Shown here piece by piece: positions 33,553 through 43,315 of a DNA stretch of 64,000 nucleotides; the first letter of the stretch is position 1; every line of letters starts with the position of its first letter. The notes beneath the pieces are model-generated. The model had not been told where the DNA came from. It did not search any database and saw nothing but the letters and a program-made list of their open reading frames with translations. The stretch is taken from NCBI GenBank assembly GCA_947087645.1, contig CAMUDN010000003.1, forward strand, positions 1 through 64,000. The letters are read 5' to 3'. The translations under genes and the position numbers were made by a program. The stretch is from an uncultured Bulleidia sp. GTDB taxonomy: Bacteria; Bacillota_I; Bacilli_A; Erysipelotrichales; Erysipelotrichaceae.

Positions 33553-34154
33553 AGGCTTTGTTATTTGCCGGTGCTTTTAATCCAGTTAGTAAAGCCCATG
33601 TTTTTTTAGCTAAATATGCCTTAGATCAAACAAAACGTGAAAAAGTTATATTTTTACCTAGTCAATCACAATATATTGAAAAAGAACAGCAAAAAAATTA
33701 TGCTCTAAGTGCTGAACAAAGATTAACTTTATTAAAAAAATGTCAACAATATTATCCTTGGATGCTGATTTCTGATTATGATTTAAAACAAGAAAAACAG
33801 CCGCGCACATATGAAAGTTTAAAAGCTTTAAAGAAACAAGGATATGATTGTGCACTAATGATGGGTGATGATCAATTTTTTGATCTTGAAACACAATGGT
33901 TATATGGTAAAGAAATTGCTCATGAATTTGGTATTGTTTGCTTAGAAAGAAATAAAAATGTGGCATCAATGATAGCGAAATCAAACTTTTTACAAAGTAT
34001 TGAACCATTTGTCACAATTATAAAAAGTCCTAAATGGACTAAAAATATTTCTTCTTCTAAAATACGTAAATGGTTAAAAAATGATCTTCAATATCAAAAA
34101 GAATTAGCAAAAGTATTACCATTTTCGTTAGCTGAATTAAAGGAGGTTTTATGA
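33549..34154 (+). CDS. nadD: Nicotinate-nucleotide adenylyltransferase
   Basis: Converts nicotinate mononucleotide and ATP to deamido-NAD. 201 residues with GAFNPVSKAH in place of the usual G-x-F-x-P-x-H-x-G-H: the first motif histidine is Ser, a replacement comparable to the T-x-G-H of phosphopantetheine adenylyltransferases. The second motif NISSSKIRKWL is intact, and DYDLKQEKQPRTYESLKAL and MMGDDQFFDLETQW match NadD. Position between pncB and nadE settles the function. Overlaps both neighbours by ATGA. Confidence 0.92.
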   Translation: MKALLFAGAFNPVSKAHVFLAKYALDQTKREKVIFLPSQSQYIEKEQQKNYALSAEQRLTLLKKCQQYYPWMLISDYDLKQEKQPRTYESLKALKKQGYDCALMMGDDQFFDLETQWLYGKEIAHEFGIVCLERNKNVASMIAKSNFLQSIEPFVTIIKSPKWTKNISSSKIRKWLKNDLQYQKELAKVLPFSLAELKEVL

Positions 34155-36088
34155 AAAATTCATTTTTAAAAGTAGCAACGGTTTGTTTTCCAGTTAATTT
34201 GGCTAATGTTTTTGAAAATGTTAAACAAATAAAAAATTCTTTTATGGATAATGATGCAAAAATAGTTATTTATCCAGAATTATCTTTAACAGCATATACA
34301 TGTGCTGATTTATTTAATCAGGATACTTTGCTTAAAAATGTTGAAGATGCACTTATAGAATTAAAGGAATTTTCTAAGTCATATCCCCAACGTTTAATGG
34401 TAGTTGGTGCTCCTTTATTAAAAGATCAAAATCTTTATAATTGTGCTTTTTTTATTCAAGAAGGAGAAATTAAGTGGGTTTATCCAAAAGTAAATTTACC
34501 TAATTATAATGAATTTTATGAACAAAGATGGTTCCAAAGTGGACGTGATCATTTATTGGAAAAAATAGTTTTACAAGGTAATGAAATACCTTTTGGGACG
34601 AATTATCTACTTAAAGACGGTGATATTGTTATAACATGTGAAATTTGTGAAGATTTATGGGTTCTTAATCGACCATCAAATACTATGTTGGCAAATGGTG
34701 CTAATGTTGTTATTAATTTATCAGCATCAAATGAATTAATCAGTAAAGCAGCATATCGACGTCAATTGGTTTTAAATCAATCAGCAATTGGTAATTGTGC
34801 ATATTTATATGCTTCAAGTGGTCTAGGAGAAAGTAGTACGGATCTGATTTTTTCTGGACATTGTATATTAGCTCAAAATGGTTCTTTGCTACAAGAATCT
34901 ATTTGGCCAATGGATACTACTATTACTACTGCTATTTTAGATTTTGATTTAATTAATGCTAATAGAAGACGGATGAAGACAGTTGTTAATACCCAAACTG
35001 TTTCCTTTATAAATATTAACTTACAGGATAAAGAAGTATCATTTAAAAAGCAGTTAAGTTTCTTAAGACAGAATAATTATAAGGTTAATCCTTACCCTTT
35101 TGTACCAAGTGATGAGGAAGAACAAAATTTACGTTGTCAAGAAATTATGAAAATGCAAGTTATGGCTCTTTATCAACGTTTAAAAGCAACTAAAATGAGT
35201 ACGGTGGTAATTGGTATTTCAGGCGGCTTAGATAGTACTTTAGCATTATTAGTTCTTTATGAAACAAGAAAATTATATAAAGATTTAAGAATTATTGGTG
35301 TAACAATGCCATCTTTTGGCAATACAACCGAACAAACTTATCAAAATGCTTTAAAATTAATGACTGTTTTAAAAATTGAAAATCGTGAAATAGCTATTCA
35401 AGATATGGTTTTTGAACATTTAAGAGCAATTGGTCATAGTGGCTTATATAAAGGAAGTAAGGATGTCACTTATGAAAATGCACAAGCAAGAATGCGAACA
35501 TATCTTTTAATGGATATTGCTAACAAAGAAAATGGCTTAGTAATTGGAACAGGTGATTTATCAGAATTAGCTTTAGGCTGGTGTACTTATAATGGTGATC
35601 ATATGTCAATGTATGCTGTTAATAGTTCAATTCCAAAAACATTAGTTAAATATATATGTAAAGTATATAGTGTTATGGAACATAATAAAGATTTGCAAAG
35701 TACGATGGAAAAGATTATTAATACGCCAATATCACCTGAATTAATTCCACATAAAAATGGTGAAATACGCCAAAAAACCGAGAATGAAATTGGTAAATAT
35801 GACTTAAATGATTTTTTCTTATATCATTTTTTACGTTTTAATGCATCAAGTATTAAATTATTACTTTTAGCAAGTTTAGCTTTTAAAGAGGTTAAAGAAG
35901 AAGATATTTACTATTCTTTAACGAAATTTTTAGATCGTTTTTTTAAACAACAATTTAAACGTTCATGTTTACCGGATGGGCCAAAAGTTGGTAGTGTAAG
36001 TCTATCACCAAGAGGTGATTGGCGAATGCCAAGTGATACAAGTGCTACAATGTGGCTTTTTGAATTAGAAAGAATAAAGAATGAGTAA
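34151..36088 (+). CDS. nadE: Glutamine-dependent NAD synthetase
   Basis: Amidates deamido-NAD to NAD using glutamine. 645 residues in two parts: an N-terminal nitrilase-type glutaminase (about 1-290) with the Glu in IYPELSLTAYT, Lys in YPKVNLPNYNEF and nucleophile Cys in ITCEICEDLW, and a C-terminal synthetase (about 320-645) with the PP-loop GISGGLDSTLAL and GTGDLSELALGW. The fusion makes it independent of free ammonia. Last gene of the salvage operon, followed by a terminator. Confidence 0.96.
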   Translation: MKNSFLKVATVCFPVNLANVFENVKQIKNSFMDNDAKIVIYPELSLTAYTCADLFNQDTLLKNVEDALIELKEFSKSYPQRLMVVGAPLLKDQNLYNCAFFIQEGEIKWVYPKVNLPNYNEFYEQRWFQSGRDHLLEKIVLQGNEIPFGTNYLLKDGDIVITCEICEDLWVLNRPSNTMLANGANVVINLSASNELISKAAYRRQLVLNQSAIGNCAYLYASSGLGESSTDLIFSGHCILAQNGSLLQESIWPMDTTITTAILDFDLINANRRRMKTVVNTQTVSFININLQDKEVSFKKQLSFLRQNNYKVNPYPFVPSDEEEQNLRCQEIMKMQVMALYQRLKATKMSTVVIGISGGLDSTLALLVLYETRKLYKDLRIIGVTMPSFGNTTEQTYQNALKLMTVLKIENREIAIQDMVFEHLRAIGHSGLYKGSKDVTYENAQARMRTYLLMDIANKENGLVIGTGDLSELALGWCTYNGDHMSMYAVNSSIPKTLVKYICKVYSVMEHNKDLQSTMEKIINTPISPELIPHKNGEIRQKTENEIGKYDLNDFFLYHFLRFNASSIKLLLLASLAFKEVKEEDIYYSLTKFLDRFFKQQFKRSCLPDGPKVGSVSLSPRGDWRMPSDTSATMWLFELERIKNE

Positions 36089-36136
36089 TTGATAGTAAAA
36101 TAAATATTGACAAGGAAGAAAAGAGATTTTTACTTT

Positions 36137-36157
36137 AAGCACTTTAAGTGCTTTTTT
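36137..36157 (+). terminator. Terminator of the NAD operon
   Basis: AAGCACT (36137-36143), loop TTA, AGTGCTT (36147-36153), then further Ts. Confidence 0.75.
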
Positions 36158-36382
36158 ATTTACCTAAATACTTAGTAAAGAATAAAACATATAATTAAGA
36201 TAAAATAAAATATATAAAATAATAATATTATTATGTTATTTATATTTTATAAATATAAAATCACAGAAAAGATATTTTTATTTTGTGAAAAATATATTTG
36301 GGCAAATAGCTTGCTCTTGGCTTAAAACACCTTTATTTTAATATAGAAAAGACTATAATATTATACATATTAGGAGGACAAA
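36158..36382. other. AT-rich leader region upstream of nifJ
   Basis: Very AT-rich spacer without a reading frame or stable structure. It contains a TATAAT at 36354-36359 (start near 36366, shortly before AGGAGG at 36371-36376) with a poor TTTATT -35 at 36332-36337. A lone TTGTGAAA at 36283-36290 resembles half of a Rex site but has no partner half. Confidence 0.45.
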
Positions 36383-39300
36383 ATGAGTACAAGAAGGAAA
36401 AAGGTGTTTGAAGCAATGGATGGGAATACTGCCACTTCCCATGTCGCATATGCTTTCACAGAAGTAGCTGGAATATATCCAATTACGCCATCTTCACCAA
36501 TGGCGGAGAATATTGATGCTTGGTCAACGGCGGGGCGGTTAAATCTTTTTGGTGATCGTGTTAAAGTTGTTGAAATGCAATCAGAAGGAGGCGCTGCCGG
36601 AGCTATTCATGGTGCTTTGCAGGCCGGTTCTTTAGCAACTACTTTTACTGCTTCGCAAGGATTATTATTAATGATTCCAAATATTTATAAATTAAAAGGT
36701 GAGATGTTACCAGGTGTAATTCATGTTGCAGCTCGTTCAATAGCAACTCATACATTGAGTATTTTTGGTGATCATTCTGATGTATATGCTACAAGGCAAA
36801 CAGGTATTGTGCAAATGTGTTCCCACTCTGTTCAAGATTGTATGGACTTAGCAGGTGTAGCTCATGCGGTAGCCATTGATGCTTCTGTTCCTGTTATGCA
36901 TTTTTTTGATGGTTTTAGAACATCACATGAAATTGATAAGATTGAAGTTATGGATTATGACTTCTTGAAGAGTTTAATTAATCAAGAAAAATTGCAGGCT
37001 TTTAGAAAGCATGCTTTAAATCCACATGGTAATTCTGTTGTCCGTGGTGGTACACAAAATGATGATATATTTTTTCAAGCAGCAGAAGCTCAAAATGAAC
37101 ATTTTAATAAAGTTCCTGAAGTTGTTAGTTCTTATATGAAACGAGTTTCTGATTATACGGGTCGTAACTATGCACCATTTGTTTATAGTGGAGCAAAGGA
37201 TGCAACCAAAGTGATTATTGCAATGGGTTCAGTAACCGATACAATTACGGAAACGATGAATGCACTTATTAAGAAAGGTGAAAAGGTTGGTTTAGTTAAA
37301 GTCTATCTATATCGTCCATTTGTAGCTTCTTATTTAGAAGATGTTTTACCGTCAACAGTTGAAAAAATTGCAGTATTAGATCGTACAAAAGAGCAAGGAG
37401 CAAGAGAGCCTTTATTCTTGGATGTTGTATCAGCATTACGGAAACATAAGAATTTAACAATTATTGGTGGACGTTATGGCTTATCTTCAAAGGATACAAA
37501 TCCTGAAGATATTAATGCTGTATATGAAGAATTAAAGAAAGAAAATCCCAAAGAAGAGTTTACGATTGGTATTGAAGATGATGTTACCAATTTATCATTA
37601 AGTCCTGTTCCAATTATGATTGATGCTGATTATACGTCATGTTTATTTTATGGTTTAGGATCAGATGGTACAGTTGGTGCCAATAAGTCAACTGTCAAAA
37701 TTATTGGTAATAATACTGATTTATATTCCCAAGCGTATTTTGCTTATGATTCTAAAAAATCAGGTGGTGTAACACGTTCTCACTTACGTTTTGGTAAGTC
37801 ACCAATTCATTCACCATATTATATTGATAAGGCTGAATTTATATCTTGTTCACAAGAATCATATGTTTTTAAGTTTGATATGGTAAATGATCTTAAAGAA
37901 GGTGGTACTTTCTTACTAAATACCATGATCAAAGCAGATGAAATAGTTGATCGTATGCCAAATCGTTTATTGGCAACATTAGCTCGTAAAAAAGCTAAAT
38001 GGTATATTATCAATGCAACAAAATTAGCTAAAGAAACAGGCATGGGAAGACATACAAATACGATTTTACAGGCAGCTTTCTTTAAACTTAATGAACAAAT
38101 AATGCCTTATGAAAAATCGTTGGAATTAATGAAAAAATCAGCTGAAAAGACATATGCTCGTAAAGGTCAAGAAGTTGTTGAAGCTAATATTAGAGCGATT
38201 GAAGCTGGCGCTAACGGTATTATTGAAATACCAGTTAAAGAAGAATGGCAAGAATTTAAATATTCACGTTCACTATATAAAGAAATAGGTCAACCATATT
38301 ATGATGAAATTGCCCAAAGAATAAATGCTTTAGATGGTGATAATATGCCTGTTTCAGCTTTTACAAAATATGATATTTTAGATGGTTCTATTCATAGTAA
38401 TGAAGCTTTCTTAGAAAAAAGAACAGTTGGTGCTTTTGTACCAGAATGGGATTATAAGAAATGTATTGAATGTGGTAAATGTGGTTTTGCTTGCCCACAT
38501 GCTACTATTCGTTCAATTTTATTAGATGAAAATGAATTAGCTAAAGCTGAAACAATTGCTAAAGAAAATAATTTAGAATTAACATATAAAGATCCAAGTG
38601 GAGCATATCGAGGAGCGAAAGAAGCTAATATTAAATTCCGTATTCAAGTATCAACACAAAATTGTGTTGGCTGTGGAGTATGTATTACAGTTTGTCCAAC
38701 AGATGCTTTAAGTTTAAAAGATGTTAACACACAAATTAAACAACAGGCTTTAGCCGATTATATGTATAAAGAAGTAAGCTATAAACCACAATATGGTAAT
38801 AATAATAGTGAAGCTGGTGTATCGTTAATGATGCCTTATTTTGAAGTTTCAGGTGCTTGTCCAGGTTGTGGTGAAGCTGGTTATTATCGTTTAGCTACAC
38901 AATTATTTGGTAAAGATATGTTAGTCGCAAATGCTACAGGTTGTTCGATGATTTATTGCTCGGCAACACCTGTTTCACCATTCGTCACGGATACAAATAA
39001 CGATGGACCATCATGGGCTAATTCCTTATTTGAAGATAATGCTGAATATGGCTTTGGTATGGCAATTGCTAATACTTATCGTTCAGCACATATTTTAAAG
39101 CTTATGGAAGATAATTGTGAAAAGGTAGAACCTGCTTTAAAAGCTGATTTTGAGGCATATATTGCAGCTAATGATAATCGTGAATTACAACGTCAAATAA
39201 AGCCTAGTCTGATAGCTAATTTAAAGAATTCAAAGGTTGCAGAAGTAAAAGAATTACTAGCATATCAAGATGATTTAATTTCGAAATCAGTTTGGATTGT

Positions 39301-39937
39301 TGGTGGTGATGGATGGGCTTATGATATTGGCTATGGGGGACTAGATCATGTGATGGCTAATAATCTTGATGTCAATGTCTTAGTATTGGATACCGAAGTT
39401 TATTCAAATACAGGTGGTCAATCTTCGAAATCATCACAAGCTGCTTCCATTGCTAAATTTGCTGCTGGAGGTAAAGCTTTAGCTAAGAAAGATATGGGAC
39501 AAATATTTATGGAATATGGTTCAGCATATGTAGCTTCAATATCAATGGGAGCTAATCCTACACAAGCAATTAAAGCATTTAAAGAAGCTGAATCTTATCG
39601 TGGTCCTTCACTGATTATTGCTTATTCACCATGTATTGAACAAGGAGCTAAAGGTGGTTTAACTAATATGCCATTAATTCAAAAGAATGCTGTTGAATGT
39701 GGGTATACTGTTCTTTATCGGTTTGATCCACGGAATGAAAAGCCATTAACAATTGATTCACGTGAACCTAAGTGGGATAAGTTCAATAGTTTCTTAATGA
39801 ATGAAGGACGTTATTTTAACTTAGTTAAGATAAGAGGCGAAGAGATGGCTAATCAATTATTTGCAAAAGCATGTCATGATGCACAAACTCGTTATGTAAA
39901 ATTAAAAGCGAAAAAAAGAATGCAAGATGAACAGTAA
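36383..39937 (+). CDS. nifJ: Pyruvate:ferredoxin (flavodoxin) oxidoreductase
   Basis: Oxidises pyruvate to acetyl-CoA, CO2 and reduced ferredoxin; oxygen-sensitive core enzyme of anaerobic fermentation. 1184 residues as one chain: N-terminal pyrimidine-binding domain (YPITPSSPMAE near residue 33), the gamma domain, a two-cluster ferredoxin domain (CIECGKCGFACPHA and CVGCGVCITVCPTDA, about 690-780), a further cluster motif with CPGCGEAGYYR, and the TPP domain with GGDGWAYDIGYGGLDHV and DTEVYSNTGGQ. Length and domain order match single-chain PFOR. Strong AGGAGG upstream and a terminator after it, so a single-gene unit. Confidence 0.97.
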   Translation: MSTRRKKVFEAMDGNTATSHVAYAFTEVAGIYPITPSSPMAENIDAWSTAGRLNLFGDRVKVVEMQSEGGAAGAIHGALQAGSLATTFTASQGLLLMIPNIYKLKGEMLPGVIHVAARSIATHTLSIFGDHSDVYATRQTGIVQMCSHSVQDCMDLAGVAHAVAIDASVPVMHFFDGFRTSHEIDKIEVMDYDFLKSLINQEKLQAFRKHALNPHGNSVVRGGTQNDDIFFQAAEAQNEHFNKVPEVVSSYMKRVSDYTGRNYAPFVYSGAKDATKVIIAMGSVTDTITETMNALIKKGEKVGLVKVYLYRPFVASYLEDVLPSTVEKIAVLDRTKEQGAREPLFLDVVSALRKHKNLTIIGGRYGLSSKDTNPEDINAVYEELKKENPKEEFTIGIEDDVTNLSLSPVPIMIDADYTSCLFYGLGSDGTVGANKSTVKIIGNNTDLYSQAYFAYDSKKSGGVTRSHLRFGKSPIHSPYYIDKAEFISCSQESYVFKFDMVNDLKEGGTFLLNTMIKADEIVDRMPNRLLATLARKKAKWYIINATKLAKETGMGRHTNTILQAAFFKLNEQIMPYEKSLELMKKSAEKTYARKGQEVVEANIRAIEAGANGIIEIPVKEEWQEFKYSRSLYKEIGQPYYDEIAQRINALDGDNMPVSAFTKYDILDGSIHSNEAFLEKRTVGAFVPEWDYKKCIECGKCGFACPHATIRSILLDENELAKAETIAKENNLELTYKDPSGAYRGAKEANIKFRIQVSTQNCVGCGVCITVCPTDALSLKDVNTQIKQQALADYMYKEVSYKPQYGNNNSEAGVSLMMPYFEVSGACPGCGEAGYYRLATQLFGKDMLVANATGCSMIYCSATPVSPFVTDTNNDGPSWANSLFEDNAEYGFGMAIANTYRSAHILKLMEDNCEKVEPALKADFEAYIAANDNRELQRQIKPSLIANLKNSKVAEVKELLAYQDDLISKSVWIVGGDGWAYDIGYGGLDHVMANNLDVNVLVLDTEVYSNTGGQSSKSSQAASIAKFAAGGKALAKKDMGQIFMEYGSAYVASISMGANPTQAIKAFKEAESYRGPSLIIAYSPCIEQGAKGGLTNMPLIQKNAVECGYTVLYRFDPRNEKPLTIDSREPKWDKFNSFLMNEGRYFNLVKIRGEEMANQLFAKACHDAQTRYVKLKAKKRMQDEQ

Positions 39938-40001
39938 TATACATGATGTATTATTCATGATGAATGAAAAAAGATAAAATTATTATTTTAAAATTTTAAA
40001 A

Positions 40002-40033
40002 AAAGCAGTCAATGTCTATTGATTGCTTTTTTT
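40002..40033 (+). terminator. Terminator of nifJ
   Basis: AAAGCAGTCAAT (40002-40013) pairs with ATTGATTGCTTT (40018-40029), one G-U, 4-base loop, then Ts to 40033. Confidence 0.82.
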
Positions 40034-40089
40034 ATATATAAATTCATATATAAATTTAAAAAATATGTCTCATCTAATTAAAATAGGTA

Positions 40090-40095
40090 TATAAT
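40090..40095 (+). promoter_or_regulatory. Likely -10 of the V-type ATPase operon
   Basis: TATAAT 24 bases before the first start codon, between the nifJ terminator and the AAAGGAGG site at 40108-40115. No good -35 is seen. Confidence 0.4.
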
Positions 40096-40119
40096 ATTTG
40101 ACTGTACAAAGGAGGCAAT

Positions 40120-40449
40120 ATGGATCTTGAACAAATTAATAAGTTATTAGATTTGGATGAGAAGACAAGAAAAGAAGTAGCCTTTGCTCATAATGAGAAA
40201 AAAAGAATGCAAGATAAAATTGCTGAAGAAGAAAAGCATTTATCAGATGTAGCTTGGTCGGCAGCCAAAAAGCAAGTTGCAGAAAAAGAGCAAGAGCTTA
40301 ATCAGGAAGTCATAAGTGAAAAGGCACGCCTAGAAAAGTCTTTCCAAATTAATAAAAAGAAGCTGGAGATGCAATTTTTAGATCATCGGCAAGAATGGAT
40401 TCAAATGTTAAAAGATTTTGTGATCAATGTGAAAGGTCAACATGAGTAA
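40120..40449 (+). CDS. ntpF: V-type ATPase peripheral-stalk subunit G/H
   Basis: 109-residue, almost entirely charged coiled-coil protein (KEVAFAHNEKKRMQDKIAEE and onward) with no membrane segment. This fits the small peripheral-stalk subunit that pairs with subunit E in V/A-type ATPases. Sequence alone would not identify it; position as first gene of the ATPase operon does. AAAGGAGG upstream; overlaps the next gene by 8 bases. Confidence 0.7.
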   Translation: MDLEQINKLLDLDEKTRKEVAFAHNEKKRMQDKIAEEEKHLSDVAWSAAKKQVAEKEQELNQEVISEKARLEKSFQINKKKLEMQFLDHRQEWIQMLKDFVINVKGQHE

Positions 40450-41485
40450 TGCAAGTAATGCCATTATGGCTAAAATACGATCCATGTATGGCTATCGATT
40501 TACCGAAAAAGATTTTTTAAACTTGTTGAATAAGAAAAATGAATCAGAAATTGCCAGCTTTTTACAGACAAAAAAATTATATGCTGATAGCTTATATGGA
40601 ATTAATGTCAAAGCAATTCACCGTGGTCAATTAGAAGTCTTATTGCGAACAAATATTTTTCAGCGTATTAGTAAATTAGTTCGCTATATGGAAGGAAATG
40701 GCAAACATCTTGTTCATCATTTAATTTCTAATACAGAAATTGAATTATTAATGATGAAAATAAGAACATTATCTTCAGGAGATGCTCTTTCAAGAGAAGA
40801 ATTAATTACGCATATGCCGTTGTATTTTTCGGAATATAGTAGCTTTGATTTTATGCAATTGAGTGATGTTCGTAATTATGAAGAACTTTTAGCATTAATT
40901 AAAAACACCGCATATTATGCTGTTTTAAAGAATTACAGTCAAAAGCCTATTGAAGATCTTGATTTTATCACTTTAGAGCATCATTTACATCGTCATATGG
41001 ATGAAGAAACGATGCAAGTAATTGCTAAGGAATGCGATAAAGATACGAAAGATAAGATGCAAGAAATGATCAGAATTAGTGTTGAATTAGAAAATATACG
41101 TATTATTTACCGTCTTAAGAAATATTTTAATGCTAGTGCTGAACAGATTTTACCTTTACTTTCAGATCAGACAGCTTTTATCCATCGTCAGACAATATTA
41201 GATTGGATTAATCATTTAAGTGCTGATCAGATTCTTGAAGAGTTACAGAAGACACGCTATAAACGATATATTGGTAATAGTCGCTTTCAGTATATTGAAC
41301 ATTTTACCAAGCGTATTCAATATGAATTAAGTCGTCATTACATTTATCAAGAATTAAATGCGAATATTTTGTTATTTGCATATATTCATCTTAGTGAGAT
41401 TGAAATTCAAAATTTGATTGATATTGTTGAAGCAGTTCATTATGGTATTAGTCAAGAAAAGATTAAAGGATTACTTATATATTAG
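40442..41485 (+). CDS. ntpC: V-type ATPase subunit C (central socket)
   Basis: 347 residues of the AC39/subunit d family, the funnel that couples the central stalk to the membrane ring. All-helical, with the family-type N-terminal AIMAKIRSMYGYRFTEKDFLNLL and repeated similar three-part helical layout (FLQTKKLYADSLY; ENIRIIYRLKKYF; LFAYIHLSEIEIQNLIDIVEA near the C-terminus). Overlaps the stalk gene and is 9 bases before subunit I. Confidence 0.85.
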   Translation: MSNASNAIMAKIRSMYGYRFTEKDFLNLLNKKNESEIASFLQTKKLYADSLYGINVKAIHRGQLEVLLRTNIFQRISKLVRYMEGNGKHLVHHLISNTEIELLMMKIRTLSSGDALSREELITHMPLYFSEYSSFDFMQLSDVRNYEELLALIKNTAYYAVLKNYSQKPIEDLDFITLEHHLHRHMDEETMQVIAKECDKDTKDKMQEMIRISVELENIRIIYRLKKYFNASAEQILPLLSDQTAFIHRQTILDWINHLSADQILEELQKTRYKRYIGNSRFQYIEHFTKRIQYELSRHYIYQELNANILLFAYIHLSEIEIQNLIDIVEAVHYGISQEKIKGLLIY

Positions 41486-41494
41486 GGAGGTAGT

Positions 41495-43303
41495 ATGGCA
41501 ATAGCAAAAATGAAGTATTTAACTTTATCTGCTAATTATGAACAATTACATATGATATTAGAAAAAATAAGTCAAAGTAATTTGTTTCATCCCGTTTTGG
41601 CAAGTCAATTAGTAGAAGATAAAGGTGGTGTTTTATTGAATGGTGATAATTCTTATGATTCATATGTACAGACATTCATAAATATCAGTCATATGGTGGG
41701 TTGTACATTATCATTTAGAGATCATCATCAAACTTATAGTGATGAAGAAATTCAGGCTTACATTGATGAATTAAATCGTGAATTTGGTTTGGATACAAAT
41801 GGTGAAATTGAGACTTTATCACCAGATGATGAGAAAGCATTGCATGAATTAGCACCTTTAGGTTTTGAAAGAATGAAGGATGCACAGTATTTAAATTTTG
41901 GTTTAGGACGTTTACCAATTGATTCTTATCATAAGATATCTTTGTATTCTGAAGAAAAATTTTCGATTCATAAACTACATGAAAATAATCAATATGTATG
42001 GCTTGTTTATGTTACAAGTGATGCTTATCTTAGTCGGACACAAAAGATTTTCAATTCTTTATTTTTTGAACCGATAAAAATTCCTAATTTTGATCGGGAA
42101 AAGAAGGTTGATAGTTGTCAATCAAAAATGATAGATATTTATTCATATTGTAAGCAACAAGCAGAAATTTTAAGACTTTATCCATATGTATTAAAGATGG
42201 ATGAAAGTCATTATGAAGTATCTGGTTTTGTTGAAAAAGACAAAGTTCATAAATTCCAAGCAGAGATAGGTAAAGCAGAGATCAAAATTCAAGAGCCTTG
42301 TGAAGCCAGTGTCGCTTGTCCAACTGTTTTAAAGAATAATTGGTTTACAAGACCATTCGAACTATTTGTTGAAATGTATGGTTTACCTAAATATGATGAT
42401 TTTGATCCAACTAATTTTGTGGCCATAACATATTCACTTATTTTTGGTATCATGTTTGGTGATTTAGGACAAGGATTAGTATTAGCAATCATTGGCTTCT
42501 TATTTGAAAAGAAAGCAAAATTATATGGTGTTATTGCTCGTGTTGGCTTGACATCATGCATTTTCGGCTTTCTTTATGGTTCCGTTTTTGGCTTAGAACA
42601 TGTTTTAAATCCAATTCATCAGCGGATTTTCAATGTTCGTGAAAAATTATTGGATGTTATGGATGGCTCAAATACGATGGCCTTATTAATTGGAGCCGTC
42701 TTAATTGGAGCAGCACTAATATTAATTACAATGTTAATGAATATCTGGAATAATTTACGTCATAAACGTTTTGTTGAAGTTATCTTTTCACAAAATGGTA
42801 TTGTTGGTTTCTTGTTCTATGGTTTTATCTTAGTTGCTATTGGAGCAAGTGCTTTATATCATGTTAGTTTACTTAATTTACCAACAAAAATTATCTTTTT
42901 AGTTATTCCTTTAATTTGTTTCTTGTTAAAGGAAAGATTTGAAGAAGTTGCAAAAGGTCATGCTTTTAAGCCTGAAGATGGCTGGGGTGCTTATCTTTTA
43001 CAAAATTTCTTTGAAGTATTTGAAATTTTATTGAGCTTTGTTACAAATAGCTTATCGTATTTGCGTGTAGGTGGTTTTATTTTGTCACATGCAGGTATGA
43101 TGTTGGTTGTTATGACATTAATGAAAATGACAGGTGGTGCCGGTATTGTTGTCTTTGTTGTCGGTAACTTATTTGTTATGGGATTAGAAGGTTTAATTGT
43201 TGGTATCCAGACATTACGTCTTGAATATTATGAAATGTTTTCACGCTACTATACAGGTGGCGGTACTAAGTTTATAGCATATAGCACAGAGCGTGCAAAA
43301 TAA
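41495..43303 (+). CDS. ntpI: V-type ATPase subunit I (membrane stator)
   Basis: 602-residue homologue of the a/I subunit that forms the ion half-channels. N-terminal soluble half (about 1-290) with a helical domain, then about seven to eight membrane segments beginning with FVAITYSLIFGIMFGDLGQG, including the EVFEILLSFVTNSLSYLRVGGF block that carries the essential arginine (YLRVG), and the final GLEGLIVGIQTLRLEYYEMFSRYY. AGGGAGG precedes the ATG. Next to subunit K as in most V/A operons. Confidence 0.93.
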   Translation: MAIAKMKYLTLSANYEQLHMILEKISQSNLFHPVLASQLVEDKGGVLLNGDNSYDSYVQTFINISHMVGCTLSFRDHHQTYSDEEIQAYIDELNREFGLDTNGEIETLSPDDEKALHELAPLGFERMKDAQYLNFGLGRLPIDSYHKISLYSEEKFSIHKLHENNQYVWLVYVTSDAYLSRTQKIFNSLFFEPIKIPNFDREKKVDSCQSKMIDIYSYCKQQAEILRLYPYVLKMDESHYEVSGFVEKDKVHKFQAEIGKAEIKIQEPCEASVACPTVLKNNWFTRPFELFVEMYGLPKYDDFDPTNFVAITYSLIFGIMFGDLGQGLVLAIIGFLFEKKAKLYGVIARVGLTSCIFGFLYGSVFGLEHVLNPIHQRIFNVREKLLDVMDGSNTMALLIGAVLIGAALILITMLMNIWNNLRHKRFVEVIFSQNGIVGFLFYGFILVAIGASALYHVSLLNLPTKIIFLVIPLICFLLKERFEEVAKGHAFKPEDGWGAYLLQNFFEVFEILLSFVTNSLSYLRVGGFILSHAGMMLVVMTLMKMTGGAGIVVFVVGNLFVMGLEGLIVGIQTLRLEYYEMFSRYYTGGGTKFIAYSTERAK

Positions 43304-43315
43304 GGAGGGTAGTAT

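Noticed and set aside
36283..36290. TTGTGAAA upstream of nifJ as a Rex redox-repressor site
   Set aside because: Only one half-site is present; no TTCACAA partner lies at the right spacing, and the region is extremely AT-rich.
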